Shown here: positions 39,849-51,200 of the stretch, one piece after another | Layout: every line of letters starts with the position of its first letter | Numbering within the stretch: position 1 is the stretch's first letter | NCBI GenBank assembly: GCA_008933995.1 | Contig: WARS01000029.1 | Location: 22,566,879-22,630,878, forward strand | Source of the DNA: Datnioides undecimradiatus | Taxonomy: Eukaryota; Chordata; Actinopteri; Lobotiformes; Datnioididae | Length of the DNA stretch: 64,000 nucleotides | Direction: 5' to 3' | Notes under the pieces: generated by a model | What the model was told of the DNA's origin: nothing | What the model saw: the letters and a program-made list of their open reading frames with translations, nothing else | The model's database searches: none | Translations under genes and position numbers: made by a program

Positions 39849-39928
39849 ATTATTCATGCGTCATGTTCAGGGGGGGAACTTGTAGGTGTTTCCGTCATCA
39901 GCAAGGCCGAGGGAGACGCATGAATAAT
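39849..39928. repeat. 14-bp perfect inverted repeat with 52-nt spacer
   Basis: ATTATTCATGCGTC (39849-39862) is matched exactly by its reverse complement GACGCATGAATAAT (39915-39928). It lies about 100 bp from the acceptor end of the unrecognised open frame. The arms could form a hairpin or be the ends of a very small non-autonomous element. Confidence 0.8.
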
Positions 39929-41429
39929 CAACAGTAAGCAAAATCAAACACAACAAACTAACAAGGAAAAGTAACCAAAGGTAGATCACCTGGATAATCA
40001 GACTAATTGAAGTAGTGGCAACAGAGCTAATGCTAAACTGGTAGAAGATGACAATATGTGCAACTTACCATACTTACAAAAAAGCCAGAATACGCCAACT
40101 AGGCAATTTTGCTATGCTAACTTTGCTAAATACAAAAGAAAAGACAAAGTATAACCAATAATATGGAACCAAACTCCAATTTAAAACCCATCAAAGTGGC
40201 ATATTTGAGTCACAAGAGGTGGTTAAACACGGTTGATCATCTGGCGCGCACACACAGCACTCTGTTGGCCTTACTCTAGTGTTAAAACGGGGTAAAGGGG
40301 GAAATCTAATACTACCTCCAGCAAACTCGGACACAAGCGGCATCTACAAGGAGCAAAATAAAAGGGAGGAAGTAAATAAATGTCACTTGTCTGTGTTTAG
40401 AGTGATTATAAAGTGGAGCAACTCTTACAGATGGGGACCTATGGTGGTGGTGTTAACTTGCATGTGAAGTGCAAATTCGCCAGAACAGGCCTGGGTGTTA
40501 TTATGACACTTTGCACAAACACATTCATTCGACAATCCAGTGATTAAAGTGTTGCATCTACGTCGATGCAGAGAGCGTACATTGCATGCATAGTCTTACA
40601 ATATGCAAACAAGGAACGACATTGTCAGAAGTGTCCCATTACACAAGATCAGAGTGGAGCATCAATAGCCTCAGTGCGACATGGAGAAGACGACAATATA
40701 CCATTATCAACTACACGTAATGGCTTTTATTCTGAAAACCTGTACAGCGTCCCATAAATGCTTGATGAAGGTATTATAACTGCACACAATCAAATGTCAA
40801 AACATGTCACAAACCCGCGGCCTCAGCCTTGCACACATGTTAGCACCAGCATGAAACATAAATGCAGCAGAAGAGAAAAGGCAGACCTGACAGTGTCGCT
40901 TTACCCCTGCAGTGTTTATTATTCAGACTACTCTACACAATAAACCAGAGATCCAGACATGCAGCCCCAGGGATGTATGTAAGCGTGTGCTCGTGCCATG
41001 GAGATAAGTGGCTCTGCACGTGCACGCGCCTGCGCATACGTGCTTCCTTGCATGCATGATCACATTAGGGCACCAGATCATCCTGTCAGGTTTTAATTAG
41101 CAGGCCTCACAGCTGCTTGCCATTTGGAAGGCAGGAGGGAACATCCAGCAGTAAGCAGGTTAGCGCTGAATGAAGCTGCGATCAGGCCTAAAAGCCTGGG
41201 CCTGAACGGACTCTGGCTAGTATTATAGCTGCAGGCCAAGAAACACACAAAATACAAGCCTCGTATAACATAACTCCTACATGAGACGCTGCAGATACGC
41301 TTATCTTTTCATATATTAAATGTAATGCTGCGTGTGGTCGAATCCCACAGTACAGGGGAGCTGGTGAGTTGAAACTTAAGTGGTATCATTCTGTTATGTC
41401 GCGTCATCTCAAACCCATTGGAATGGGCT

Positions 41430-41800
41430 ACAGTGAAAATGCTGACAGACATTCATGGTTCTCAGAGGATGAACCCTAAATGACTCCATGGATTCAAAGC
41501 TGCACATGTTCATGTTCCCCTCAGGACGGACTGCAGACGCTTTCACGATCATCTGACTTTTCATTGTCCAGCATCTGACAAATACTAAAGACATTCAGCC
41601 TCAACTGTATTTTGCATTAAGTGCTAATTACCACATGCATTAGCATACTAATTTAAGGTGGTGAACGTGGTAACTGTATCACACCAGCCTGCCAGCATCG
41701 CCACTGCCAGCCTAATGTTCAGTATCAGCATTACTGTGCCTGAGCATGTCCTCACAGTGCTGCTGGCATGGCTATAGTCTCTTAGTGTTGTTTTTCCTGT
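41430..41800 (+). repeat. Teleost interspersed repeat copy
   Basis: GACAGACATTCATGGTTCTC and AGAGGATGAACCCTAAATGA are followed by CATGTTCATGTTCCCCTCAG, then GCATTAGCATACTAATTTAA, GGTGGTGAACGTGGTAACTG and GCATGGCTATAGTCTCTTAG. This order is that of a widespread fish repeat (attcatggtccccagaggatgaa, ttagcatgctaa, gctagcatggctgtagactct). The copy is diverged. Confidence 0.65.
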
Positions 41801-44800
41801 AGGTAACAGTAATACCGACAGGCTGACACTTCTTTTTAGTTTATTTCACCATGTGGGATCATGGCCACCCCGAATGATGAGGAGGGCGCACTAATAGGAC
41901 TACAGAGCGACTACCACCGACTAGGTCTATGCTGAAGCTAGTCTAGATACTTTACATGGCAGCAGCAGTGAATGAGAAGGTGGATGTGGGTTATATCCAA
42001 TTATTCCGGTCTGAAGTTTGAAGTGATGTTTGTGGACCAACTTCCTGTGAAACAAACTCTGAAAAGTAGTTTGATCGTCTTTTCTGAGCGATTGTAACTT
42101 CCTTGTATTTGTCCCCGTCAGCAGAGGAATAACTTTCAGAGACAGAAGGAAAATGGTCTTTATTTAAACACTGATTCAACTGATGCATCCCTCATTAATT
42201 CAGACTTGACAAAACATCATGCGTGACGTTCGTCGCGTGACCGCATTTGTTCGACGGAGCTGCGTGGGCTGGATGTTCAGCTCAGGAGCAGAAGGACGGG
42301 GCCTCTTCGGGCTCAAGTGTCTCTGTAAGAACAGCCGTTGAAGTAGGTGCTTGAGACTTGTTTTGCAATGATGATTATAGTAATTATGACTGTACGTTTC
42401 TCCCTGTGAGCCTGAGGCCTGGTCTCGATATGAAGGAGCGCGCTCGATGTCTAGGTTCAGACACCTGTCAAGAAGAGTGAAGCAAAAGAAAAACTTTAAT
42501 GACTGACCAATTAATTTATTCAGGAACTAATTGCTTTTTACATATATTAATATTTATTTCTGCTCTCACATAAATTAATGCACGTAAGCGTATATGACCA
42601 GTCTTAGTTCTTGTTTGTAAGGATACTTCTATCTCCCTGTAAATTGTTCTTTAAGGACATTGGAGGCGACTTAAAAAACAAGTTTTGTTGGCACATTGGC
42701 TCCAAACGTGATCACTTAAATATGTAGATTTAGCTTTTTCTGTGATTTAACTTCTGTGGAAGTTGAAAAACTACGTGAACAGTTGTGAGTTTTAGCCGCC
42801 CCCTGGCAGAAACAGAGGACTCCCTTCGTGTGCAGTGAAATGATATCCTGCAGACCCTGTGCGCTGTCTGTCTGGATGAGAAGCAGACGAGCTTCACTGC
42901 TCACCGGAGTTCATTTAACCCGACGAGAGAAGAACAGATCTGGTTACCAAAGCACAAAAATGAAAACGTCTGAGACATCTGAAAAAACATGCACCACTGC
43001 ACTGCAGCACTTTGTTGGTCACCTCTGCTTAGAGCTGTGTTTAAAGCTTCAAGTTCAAAGGTGGATGCAGCAGATGTGCACGCTGCCCCGCCATCAGCTG
43101 ACAAAGTTTTCAACTAGCTAAGGAAAGTTGAGTGTTTTCCAGTTAAAGACCCAGATATCTCCCCTGATGAGTTGGAAATCGTCGGACGTCTGGATCTGAA
43201 GTCATCAGAGAAACAAGCTGAGCAAACGTTAGCAGCAGCTCGGCTCGCCGCCCCTCCAGGACGTCCCGTGTGCGGCCGACAGCGTGGGAGAAACAGTGGT
43301 TTTTAAGGTGGAACTGCTTTATTCAGTGTTTCTCTGGGTTTGAATCAGCGGCTCTGTTTGTTTTGGAGAGGAGGAGACCTCTGTGGAGAATTCAGCTCCC
43401 AGTAAAAACCTCCTGAACCATCAACACTGAAGGAATCCCAGCTGACAGGAAGACAACAACTCCCAGCATCCCACGCTGCTTCACATGTTACTATATCTTC
43501 TGTGGTTGTTTTAATAGAAAGATCCCCGGAGGCAGAAAATTACATATCGTTTATTTTTAAGATACCGAGTTCCAGAAACATGTCTTCAGATCAAAGCTGA
43601 TGCTGCTCTGTAGTTGCTGGATGTGCAAATAGCAACAACTTAACATGTTGCCGTTGTCCCCAAGGGACCAATAAATAGTAATTGCTGCTTTAACCAACTA
43701 CCGTTAATGATGCGACCTGACGGCAGCGGCAAATCAGCAAGCTGCTCACTGGTCATTAGCGATTACACTGAAAAAACCAATTCAGTCTGGTTTGAACAGT
43801 GATTGTTTCTAGTGTTTTACGCATTAGCTGCTCAGAGGCAGAACAGACAATATCAAAGGGATCATGCTTGGATTTCTAAGATGTGAGTGTATCTGCAGCT
43901 GATACGACGAAGATAAAGAGTTTATTTAAATAAACACTTAGAGGAAGTCTAAGAACTGAAACCAGATAATCCTGCATTAATAAGCTGACTGATGGTTTAA
44001 TCATTCTTGGTTTTATTGGAGAATTTGTGCCACTTATATATAATAATAGATGCATATCACTACAAAAATATTGCCCATTCGTAGCTCAAGTCCAAAATGT
44101 GAAGGTTTTGCTCCAAGTTCCAGTTTATGGCGAGCTCTCCTCGCTACTCCTACACCCTCATTCATTTTAGATGACAGATAGGAATTCACACAAGCGCTCC
44201 GGCGCCATGTGAATTTCACTTTCTTGCAGACCCCTGTTGTTTTAGCTGCAGAATCCAGGCGTGCTGAGGAGATACACAGAGCAGTATATCACACAGAAAC
44301 GAGAACGCCCATCTGTGCATGCGCGTGTGTGCGCGTGTGTGTATATTCCCTCCTTTTATGTATGCATGGCTCTTCCTCAGAAGGAATTCTGCTAAAAATG
44401 GCGCAGCTGTCAGTGCAATCGCCGGCTCAAAGTAGAAATTAATCAGCGGCATGGGACGAATAGCAGCATCGGCTCCGTGTGGTCAGAATGCTTTCAGAGA
44501 CCGATCCGTCTTAGGCCTGGGTGGAAAAACTCCTTGAGTACTAATCCACTTTGAAGCGCCTGCACAAAGGTGAATTATTGAATTATTAACCCAAGCACTT
44601 TTACAGATTTTCCTCTAAAAACTATTTAGGCATCTTTCATTCTATTTTTGTGCCTTACTAAGCAGCAGAGCAGGCAGACGGAATTAACAGAAAGTAAATA
44701 TTTAGCGATGTTTGCCCTCTTCCCGTCCACTCGAGTTAGATGTGCTGAAGATTAAATTTAAAGCAAGCTTACTTACTGAATAGTGCGTCACGGCCCCAAA

Positions 44801-45015
44801 ATGCGCTGCCCTTAAATAGGCATGCAAGTTAGGCTGTGAGTGTGAATGCGGCAGCAGTAAACAAGCCATTACCTGAACAAGTCTCACAGAGGAGGCCGAA
44901 ACAATGAGGGCTAATCACCATCGCTGCTGATTAATAAAGTAGGTATGAAAGAGTGGAGGTCAAGTGCTGAGAGTTAACTGTGGTTTCAGAAGTAGGTCTT
45001 AAATGTCGTTATAAT

Positions 45016-45037
45016 GTAATATAATATAATATAATAC
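45016..45037 (+). repeat. (TAATA)n microsatellite
   Basis: About four TAATA units in AT-rich DNA. Confidence 0.85.
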
Positions 45038-46129
45038 TGTTTCTGAACGTAGAAGCATTAAAATCAAAGGTTTTCATTGTGATTTCACATTTAAGCTTTA
45101 CACACTGGGATGTCTTAGTCTTCATCAGGGACGTACGGATGAAAATGTGCTTCTGCATGTGTTTCGGTTCGATCGTTGGTCATCTGAAGAAGTTCCTCTC
45201 AGCAGAAGCGGTGCAGCCGTAGGAGGTTTGGGGTTCTGATTAGGTTTCACCTTCTTTCTCGGGTCCAGTTTTAGAAAACGGATTCTCGAGATCAGCAGAC
45301 GTTAAACGTTAATGGACGGAGACGGCAGAGGCCACATCATGTTTGCTGATTAGAGATGATTAGTTTGTGATTGCGAAGGGACAGTCTGAGTTACAGCACA
45401 ATGATTTGTTTTTTTTACACAAATCTCTTTCAGGAAAAAAACAATAAGTCTCCGTCGTTTGTCTAATGGTCTTGGCATAACAAGCGAATATAATTATCTT
45501 GTAATCAAGAGAGGTAGAGCTCTCCATTTCATGTCTGTACCGCAGTACAGATCAGACATACGGGTAACAACTGAGCCTGTCCCGTCAGTGCTTAATACCT
45601 GGATCTTTAATACCTGGCAGTTATTTACTGTTAGCTGCATGTTAGAGTGTGATGACGGCTGAAAAACACAAAAACAGAATTGGATTTTAGAGTTTTGGTG
45701 AACAAACAACACTGCAGTTATACAAGATTGGCAGATTTTGCACGTTCGTAAGTGAAATTACCGTAATAACACCATTTAAAGCGCAGCGTCTCAGCTTTCC
45801 GACACCGTGACGTAATTACTGATATCTAAAGTGCACTTGCGCAAACATGTCACTGGCGACACATTCAGAGTTATAGGGTTAAATAACTTTTGGTCAACAT
45901 GTGAAGGTTGCTGTTTCACTTCAAGCATCTCGCAGTGAACGGTGACCTTCCCCTGTGATGACGTGTACAAACCAGCTGTATGGATTTGTTTTAAACTAAA
46001 CCTAAGTGGCCACGTTTGGGCAACACAGTATTACACAAAATTCAATAAATGCCCCATAGTGGTACAACAGTTTTACACACATATGTACTTTTCACATGCT
46101 GGCAGTGGGAAACAATGGCATGCAATCAT

Positions 46130-46480
46130 CTACAGGTTCAGTCCACTGCTTTGGTTTCTACAGATTTTTGGAGCTCACCACTGGATGAACCCTATTGATC
46201 CATTTTCATTTCCTCTTCATCTTTATGTGAAATGTCTGAGAAGCTGTCAGAGGGATTGGCTTGAAATTTGGTGCAGGTATTCATGGTCCCCATGGGATAT
46301 CGCTATATGAGTTTGGTGAGCCCCTGACCTTTCATCTAGCACCAATATCTGGTCAAAATGTTCAATTACCTGTTTGTTTGTCAACGCTGTTATCCTCTTG
46401 GTAGAAGTATATTTATGGGCTGAGTTCATCCATGACCTTTGACCTAAAGCAGCAACAAAAGACCTCAAACTGTGCAAAAA
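46130..46480 (+). repeat. Teleost interspersed repeat copy
   Basis: TTGGCTTGAAATTTGGTGCA, GGTATTCATGGTCCCCATGG and GAGCCCCTGACCTTTCATCT follow the same family as the 41.43-kb copy, here its 5' part. It abuts a second repeat at 46481. Confidence 0.6.
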
Positions 46481-46750
46481 CCCATCAATCCCTCCATTTT
46501 CTGTTCCCGCTTTAGCCCTTTTGGGGTCATGGGGGTGGGAGCCTATCCCAGCAGTCATTGGGCAGGAGGCATGTACACCCAGGACAGGTTGCCACTCCTA
46601 TGCTCATTTTAGAGTTCCCAGTTCATCTATAATGGTTGGAATCCATGCAGACACGGAGTGAACGTGCAAACTCAACACAGAAAGGACCAGAAAGAACGTC
46701 AGACCTTCTTGCTGTGAGGCGAGGTGCTAACCACGAAGCCGCCGTGCACA
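46481..46750 (+). repeat. Widespread fish repeat with CAATCCCTCCATTTTCTG start
   Basis: In order: an ATCC-like start, CATTTTCTGTTCCCGCTTTA, GGTGGGAGCCTATCCCAGCA, GTCATTGGGCAGGAGG, TGTACACCCAGGACAGGTTG, CATGCAGACACGGAGTGAAC, GTGCAAACTCAACACAGAAA and GACCTTCTTGCTGTGAGGCG, ending GCTAACCACGAAGCCGCC. This is a familiar teleost repeat, probably derived from a non-LTR retroposon. It ends about 100 bp beyond the rgs4 polyadenylation signal. Confidence 0.75.
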
Positions 46751-46831
46751 CAAAGAAACCAAACTGTAAAGCTAAAATAACATTACCCAGCGTCGCCTCG
46801 AAACAAGACTAATCACACAACAGGTTCTGGT

Positions 46832-48207
46832 TATTCAGCACATCTTTTTATTTGTGAAGAGTCACAGATATAAATACAATGACACGTCATTTAATAAATA
46901 GCTACATACAGTTTCTAGTTTGCTATCCGTCACAGTACACATTCTGGTTAAAGCATTTCAGTATGCAAGGCCACCGAAAATACATTCAGCACACTATGAA
47001 TTACCCTGCACTAATGACAGCAATGAGCACCTGGACGGCACAGTTAGACTTACAGGGGGAATTCTTCAAAAACAAATCAGAATGAGTCACAATTTGACAG
47101 TTTCTCTGCAACATGCAACAGAAAAAAAAATCACTGTAATATTAAAGCATGCTTTAAATTCTCTGTGGAGTAGACAAAGCCAACATTCGCAGGGTGCAGA
47201 GGTGGTGTTTGTACAGCACAGCCAGCTGTTACCATGGTTAAGCTTTGAGATATACGTTAGGTTACGTGCACGGACATCAATACCATCCATCTGTTGTAAC
47301 AACTGGGGAAGTAATATTAGATTGTATGCTCCCATGTCAGTACGATGCAGAATAACCACACTGGGTCGAATGAAGGGTCGTTAAGAGCCCAAACGAGCTG
47401 CACGGATGACAAAATTATACTTATTTAACATATTTCAAGACATAAACAATGCAATATCTCGTGTACTGGGTTAACAGTCACTATCATGATTAAACTTGGA
47501 TGTTTTTAATACTGATTGGTTCTCCGTTGTTACTGTTATAACAGTTTTACCACTACTTATCAACTACGGCTATGTTTTGCCATTGTTATAAAAAGCTTGA
47601 TACATAACCTTGACAGGTATAACAACTTTACATTGTCAGCACTCAGTAAAACAAACCTGCCAGACTTTTCCATTGACAACGTGCTCCACTGGCAGAAGGG
47701 TTGTTTGAAGGCGTGTCTGTTGGCTGGAGGTAGCTAGGGACTGTTTTCTGTTGTCACTGTCAATATAACCCAGCCGTGAGTTATGGTCTGGTTACATTAT
47801 AGTTGTGTTTTGCGGTGAAACCAGAAGCAAACGTCCTATTGCAAACACTCAAACGGTCTCTATTCATCGGACATAGTCTTTACAGCGATTGGTTACTAAA
47901 AGCCTGTGTGACTTAGAAAAATAAACAGTTGATCGTGAATAAAGAACAGGGAAATATTAAAATCTTCTTTTTTCTGGGATATACACGAGTGGACATGCAG
48001 CAGCCACTTCAACCCATTAAATGACGACCGACGACTTCAAGGACTTAACAACAAGTAAAAAAAAAATCAAACAGTAATGGCAAATAGTCCCCACCACATG
48101 TCAGATTGACCTCTAAATCACCTTCTGAACCTTCACTTTAGTGTCTACCTCCTCATACATGTTCAGTCTTTGGCACCTTCTTCTAGTCTTCCCTGTTCGC
48201 TCGCTGC
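46832..48207 (-). other. rgs4 3' UTR with polyadenylation signal
   Basis: On the minus strand the first AATAAA after the rgs4 stop is at 46852-46847, giving a 3' UTR of about 1.36 kb with cleavage near 46825-46835. The interval is AT-rich and has no supported gene; the plus-strand open frame at 46920-47384 shows no domain and is taken as chance. Confidence 0.55.
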
Positions 48208-51200
48208 TTAGGCGCCACCAGTTAACGCCTGCCTGCTCTCGTCGCAGTCACAGCTTCTCTTCTCCTGGGCGTCGGCGGTGGTCTGCGACTGACACAGACT
48301 CTGGATCAGCTTGGAGTTGAGGAAGCGCCTGTAGGAGTCTTTCTCCATCAAGTTGTAGATCATCTTCTGAGCTTCGCTGAAACACGACGGACAGGCGTTC
48401 AAGACGTTCTGCCTCGTTTCCTCTCTGGTCGCCGCGTCTAAGTTCACCTGAAATGACGTGAAATAGGAGAAAATAATGGGTTAAGGGACCAAAACAACAT
48501 CAATTTGGACTTTTAATTTGACATAATTGTAAATAAAGAATTATGAAACTATTGGAGCTGTCGTCGGGCCACAGAGACACTGTTTGGGTAAAGCTTGTGC
48601 AGCCAAATTTAAAACCCTCTGTTTATTTCGATTTTATTCTCTACAGAGTAAACACAGAGGGCTGAACTGAGCGGTGCCTCTGGTTCCGTTCAGACAAGCA
48701 TCCAGCCTCCCTGAGTAATTACCAAGCCATCGACTTTTAGCCTTTAATCAAGAGAACGACTGAATGGTCGTTAGAACGGCGGTGTTATGCACCTCCATTA
48801 TTCAGAGCTTTGTAGTCACAATCAGCCTCAAGCACTTACTTGAATGGAGGAGAATGTGCAGTTGCATTAATAAACTTTACCCTGATGTTTGGAAAAGAAA
48901 AAAATCCTTTTTCTTTTTCTAATTTTGGCTTGTTTTGTCCTTCACTTTTAGAGAAATGCGCCGTTAATAAGCTGATTAACTGTGACATTTTGAGGAACCA
49001 TCAGCGAATCACTCAATCCAATCATGCAGGGTGCAGTCACAGTTGCAGTCTTGTTTTCTGACGGTGGTATGAAAGACTGAGCCAGCGACAGGTTGAATAT
49101 CATCACAAACACCACAACCACTAACTGATCTGTGCATAGTTTAAGGACAGGTCCACTAATACCACCTGGCCCTGCTGCCTTCTTGGTCTTTACAGAGTTA
49201 GGAACCTTCCTGCTGTCATGCTTAGATGGGATGATAGTTGCGGCAGGTGCACTCACCCATCCACTGACCATTGCTGCAGCTGTCTCTGCTTGCTGGTTGC
49301 CATCGGCCTCAAATTGAGCGTACAAGTTATCTAGCTTACTTGCAAGAGACCTCCTGCAGTATTTAAGTAGATCCCGACTTGTCAGGTAATTACCCCAGGA
49401 GAGCAATGGGTGCAGGTAGTAGGTGCTGAGGTAGCTGTTGCACCAGTGTAAATCAGAGCAGGGGAATGATGGCTGCTTGGTCTTTTTTCCCAAATGTGAA
49501 TCACTATTTCACTCTGCAGCCATCGTTGAATGGTGTAAAGCAGTGATCCAGAGTGTTTATTCCTTCTATTCGCCTGCAGAAGGCTGTGATAAAGACTGAT
49601 GTATGCTCCCTCGATAAGTCTGGTCTACATTGGATTGATACTAACTCAAGATCAGGTGAGCAGGACCAGGATATCTCACAGTCACACTAATCTTTATTCA
49701 CCAGAAACCACATCCCTCCTCCTTTTAGGTTCACCAGACTCAGATCGGTATAACAGCAAGTAGATACAGTGATGAGTTTCAGATATAAGTCTCTACCTCA
49801 TTAGGAGCATCCACCTCAACGTACTGCTGATAGATCTGCTTGGCTCTGGTCGCCATCTTGGAAGGCGCAGTCTTCTTGTATTCCTCGCAGGCGACCCAGA
49901 AGTCCATGTTCTCCTCGCTGAACTCTGACCTCAGGAAGCTGGTGAAGACGGTGCGACCCGCTGACACAGACAAAAAAAAAAAAAAGTTTTTTGTTTTTAA
50001 TATCCAGCAGCTTAGAGACACACGACTGCAGTAGTTTGTGATAACAAAGGCTTTTTCATGCTGAACTGGTGAAATGAATGTTGCAATGTATTGATTTTAC
50101 TCAATAAAAAAGAAAAAACAGCCTTTTGTTCCTCGGTTCGTGCATTAAGCTCCATTTTCGTCTCTATGTCCCGGGGCCAGATTTGATTGGACAGTTTTAA
50201 AGCACAGGACAGAAATACACAGTTGTTCTTCCCTCACAAATAGAGCAAAATCTCTGCAAATTGAGTGTCTGCCAGTGGAAAATTGTTAAAATGGAAGAAA
50301 AACTCATTCTGTATTTGTTCTTCCTCAGAGTAAGAACGAACAGTGTAACTATACAGAGTTATTACATCTTGCCAAATAAAAACCCCAAAAAGCCAGCAGC
50401 GATAATTGCATCCTGTCTTTTAAGTTACACAACACAAGTGTTCTCCTCCAGTCATCGAACCAGTCAATGAATGAGTCTCTGTGCGAGTCAAAACCCATCA
50501 AGTGGACTATCTTCTGCAGCAGAACTGCTCCAAAACCCTTCATGACTAAGAGGACAGATGGAGGAGACCACTGGGGCCACGCTAAGATAAACAAGAGAAG
50601 ATGGGACCGATGAGAGCTGACAGACGGAGCCGGGAAGGAAGGAGGAAGACATGTTGGAGGTCAGAGGATGAGATCATGGAACGGAGCAGGTCAGAACTCA
50701 GCTGGTTCCCCTCAAGGCCATTGCTCCCCCTTTTGAGTCCTCACACTCACACTGTGCAGCTCCCAGAGGGCTTTTGCACACACACACACACACACACACA
50801 CAGAGACACATTTACACTCTGCGCTGGTCGGCGTGCCCCGAGGGGTCGACGAGCAGTGCCTCGAGACACGTAGCAGAACACCAGAGCATGAGAACAGACT
50901 TTCCTTAAGCATCGTCGACGCAGCGCTGATGTGTCAGGTGGGAGCAAGGTGATGCTGCTTCATCAGCTCATGTCAACACGTCCTGTGTTCTACAGTTGTT
51001 AGTTTTATAATTTAGTGTCTTATGAAGAGTGAAAAACCGAACTGAGGATCGCTTTTAAGATCGCCAAGACCTTCCTGGCAACCATTAGCAAGGAATGTGA
51101 AGGTCAAGGCCCTGTCTGATAATATTCCCATGATTACAGGACCATCGTGTCACATGAGAATGGTCAATGTTTAAGTTTTATATAAACCCTAAGAGAGATC

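Larger units (their letters stand above)
31451..46830. other. Region between the convergent rgs5 and rgs4 genes
   Basis: About 15 kb without a recognised gene. It holds CA runs near 31.6-31.76 kb, a TTAGCATGCT repeat copy at 34.61 kb, a possible LTR-like fragment near 37.8 kb, an unexplained open frame on the minus strand (39269-39745) beside a 14-bp inverted repeat, teleost repeats at 41.43-41.8 and 46.13-46.75 kb, a TAATA run (45016-45037), and a repeat-poor block at 44.77-44.94 kb. The rest looks single-copy and non-coding. Confidence 0.55.

Noticed and set aside
41325-41355. tRNA-like T-arm (TGTGG TCGAATC CCACA)
   Set aside because: The loop does not start TTC, and there is no D arm, anticodon arm or box A upstream.
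42794-42806. CTCF-like word on the minus strand (GCCAGGGGGCGGC)
   Set aside because: Only the 3' half of the core matches.
46920-47384. 154-codon plus-strand open frame
   Set aside because: It lies antisense in the rgs4 3' UTR and shows no family features.
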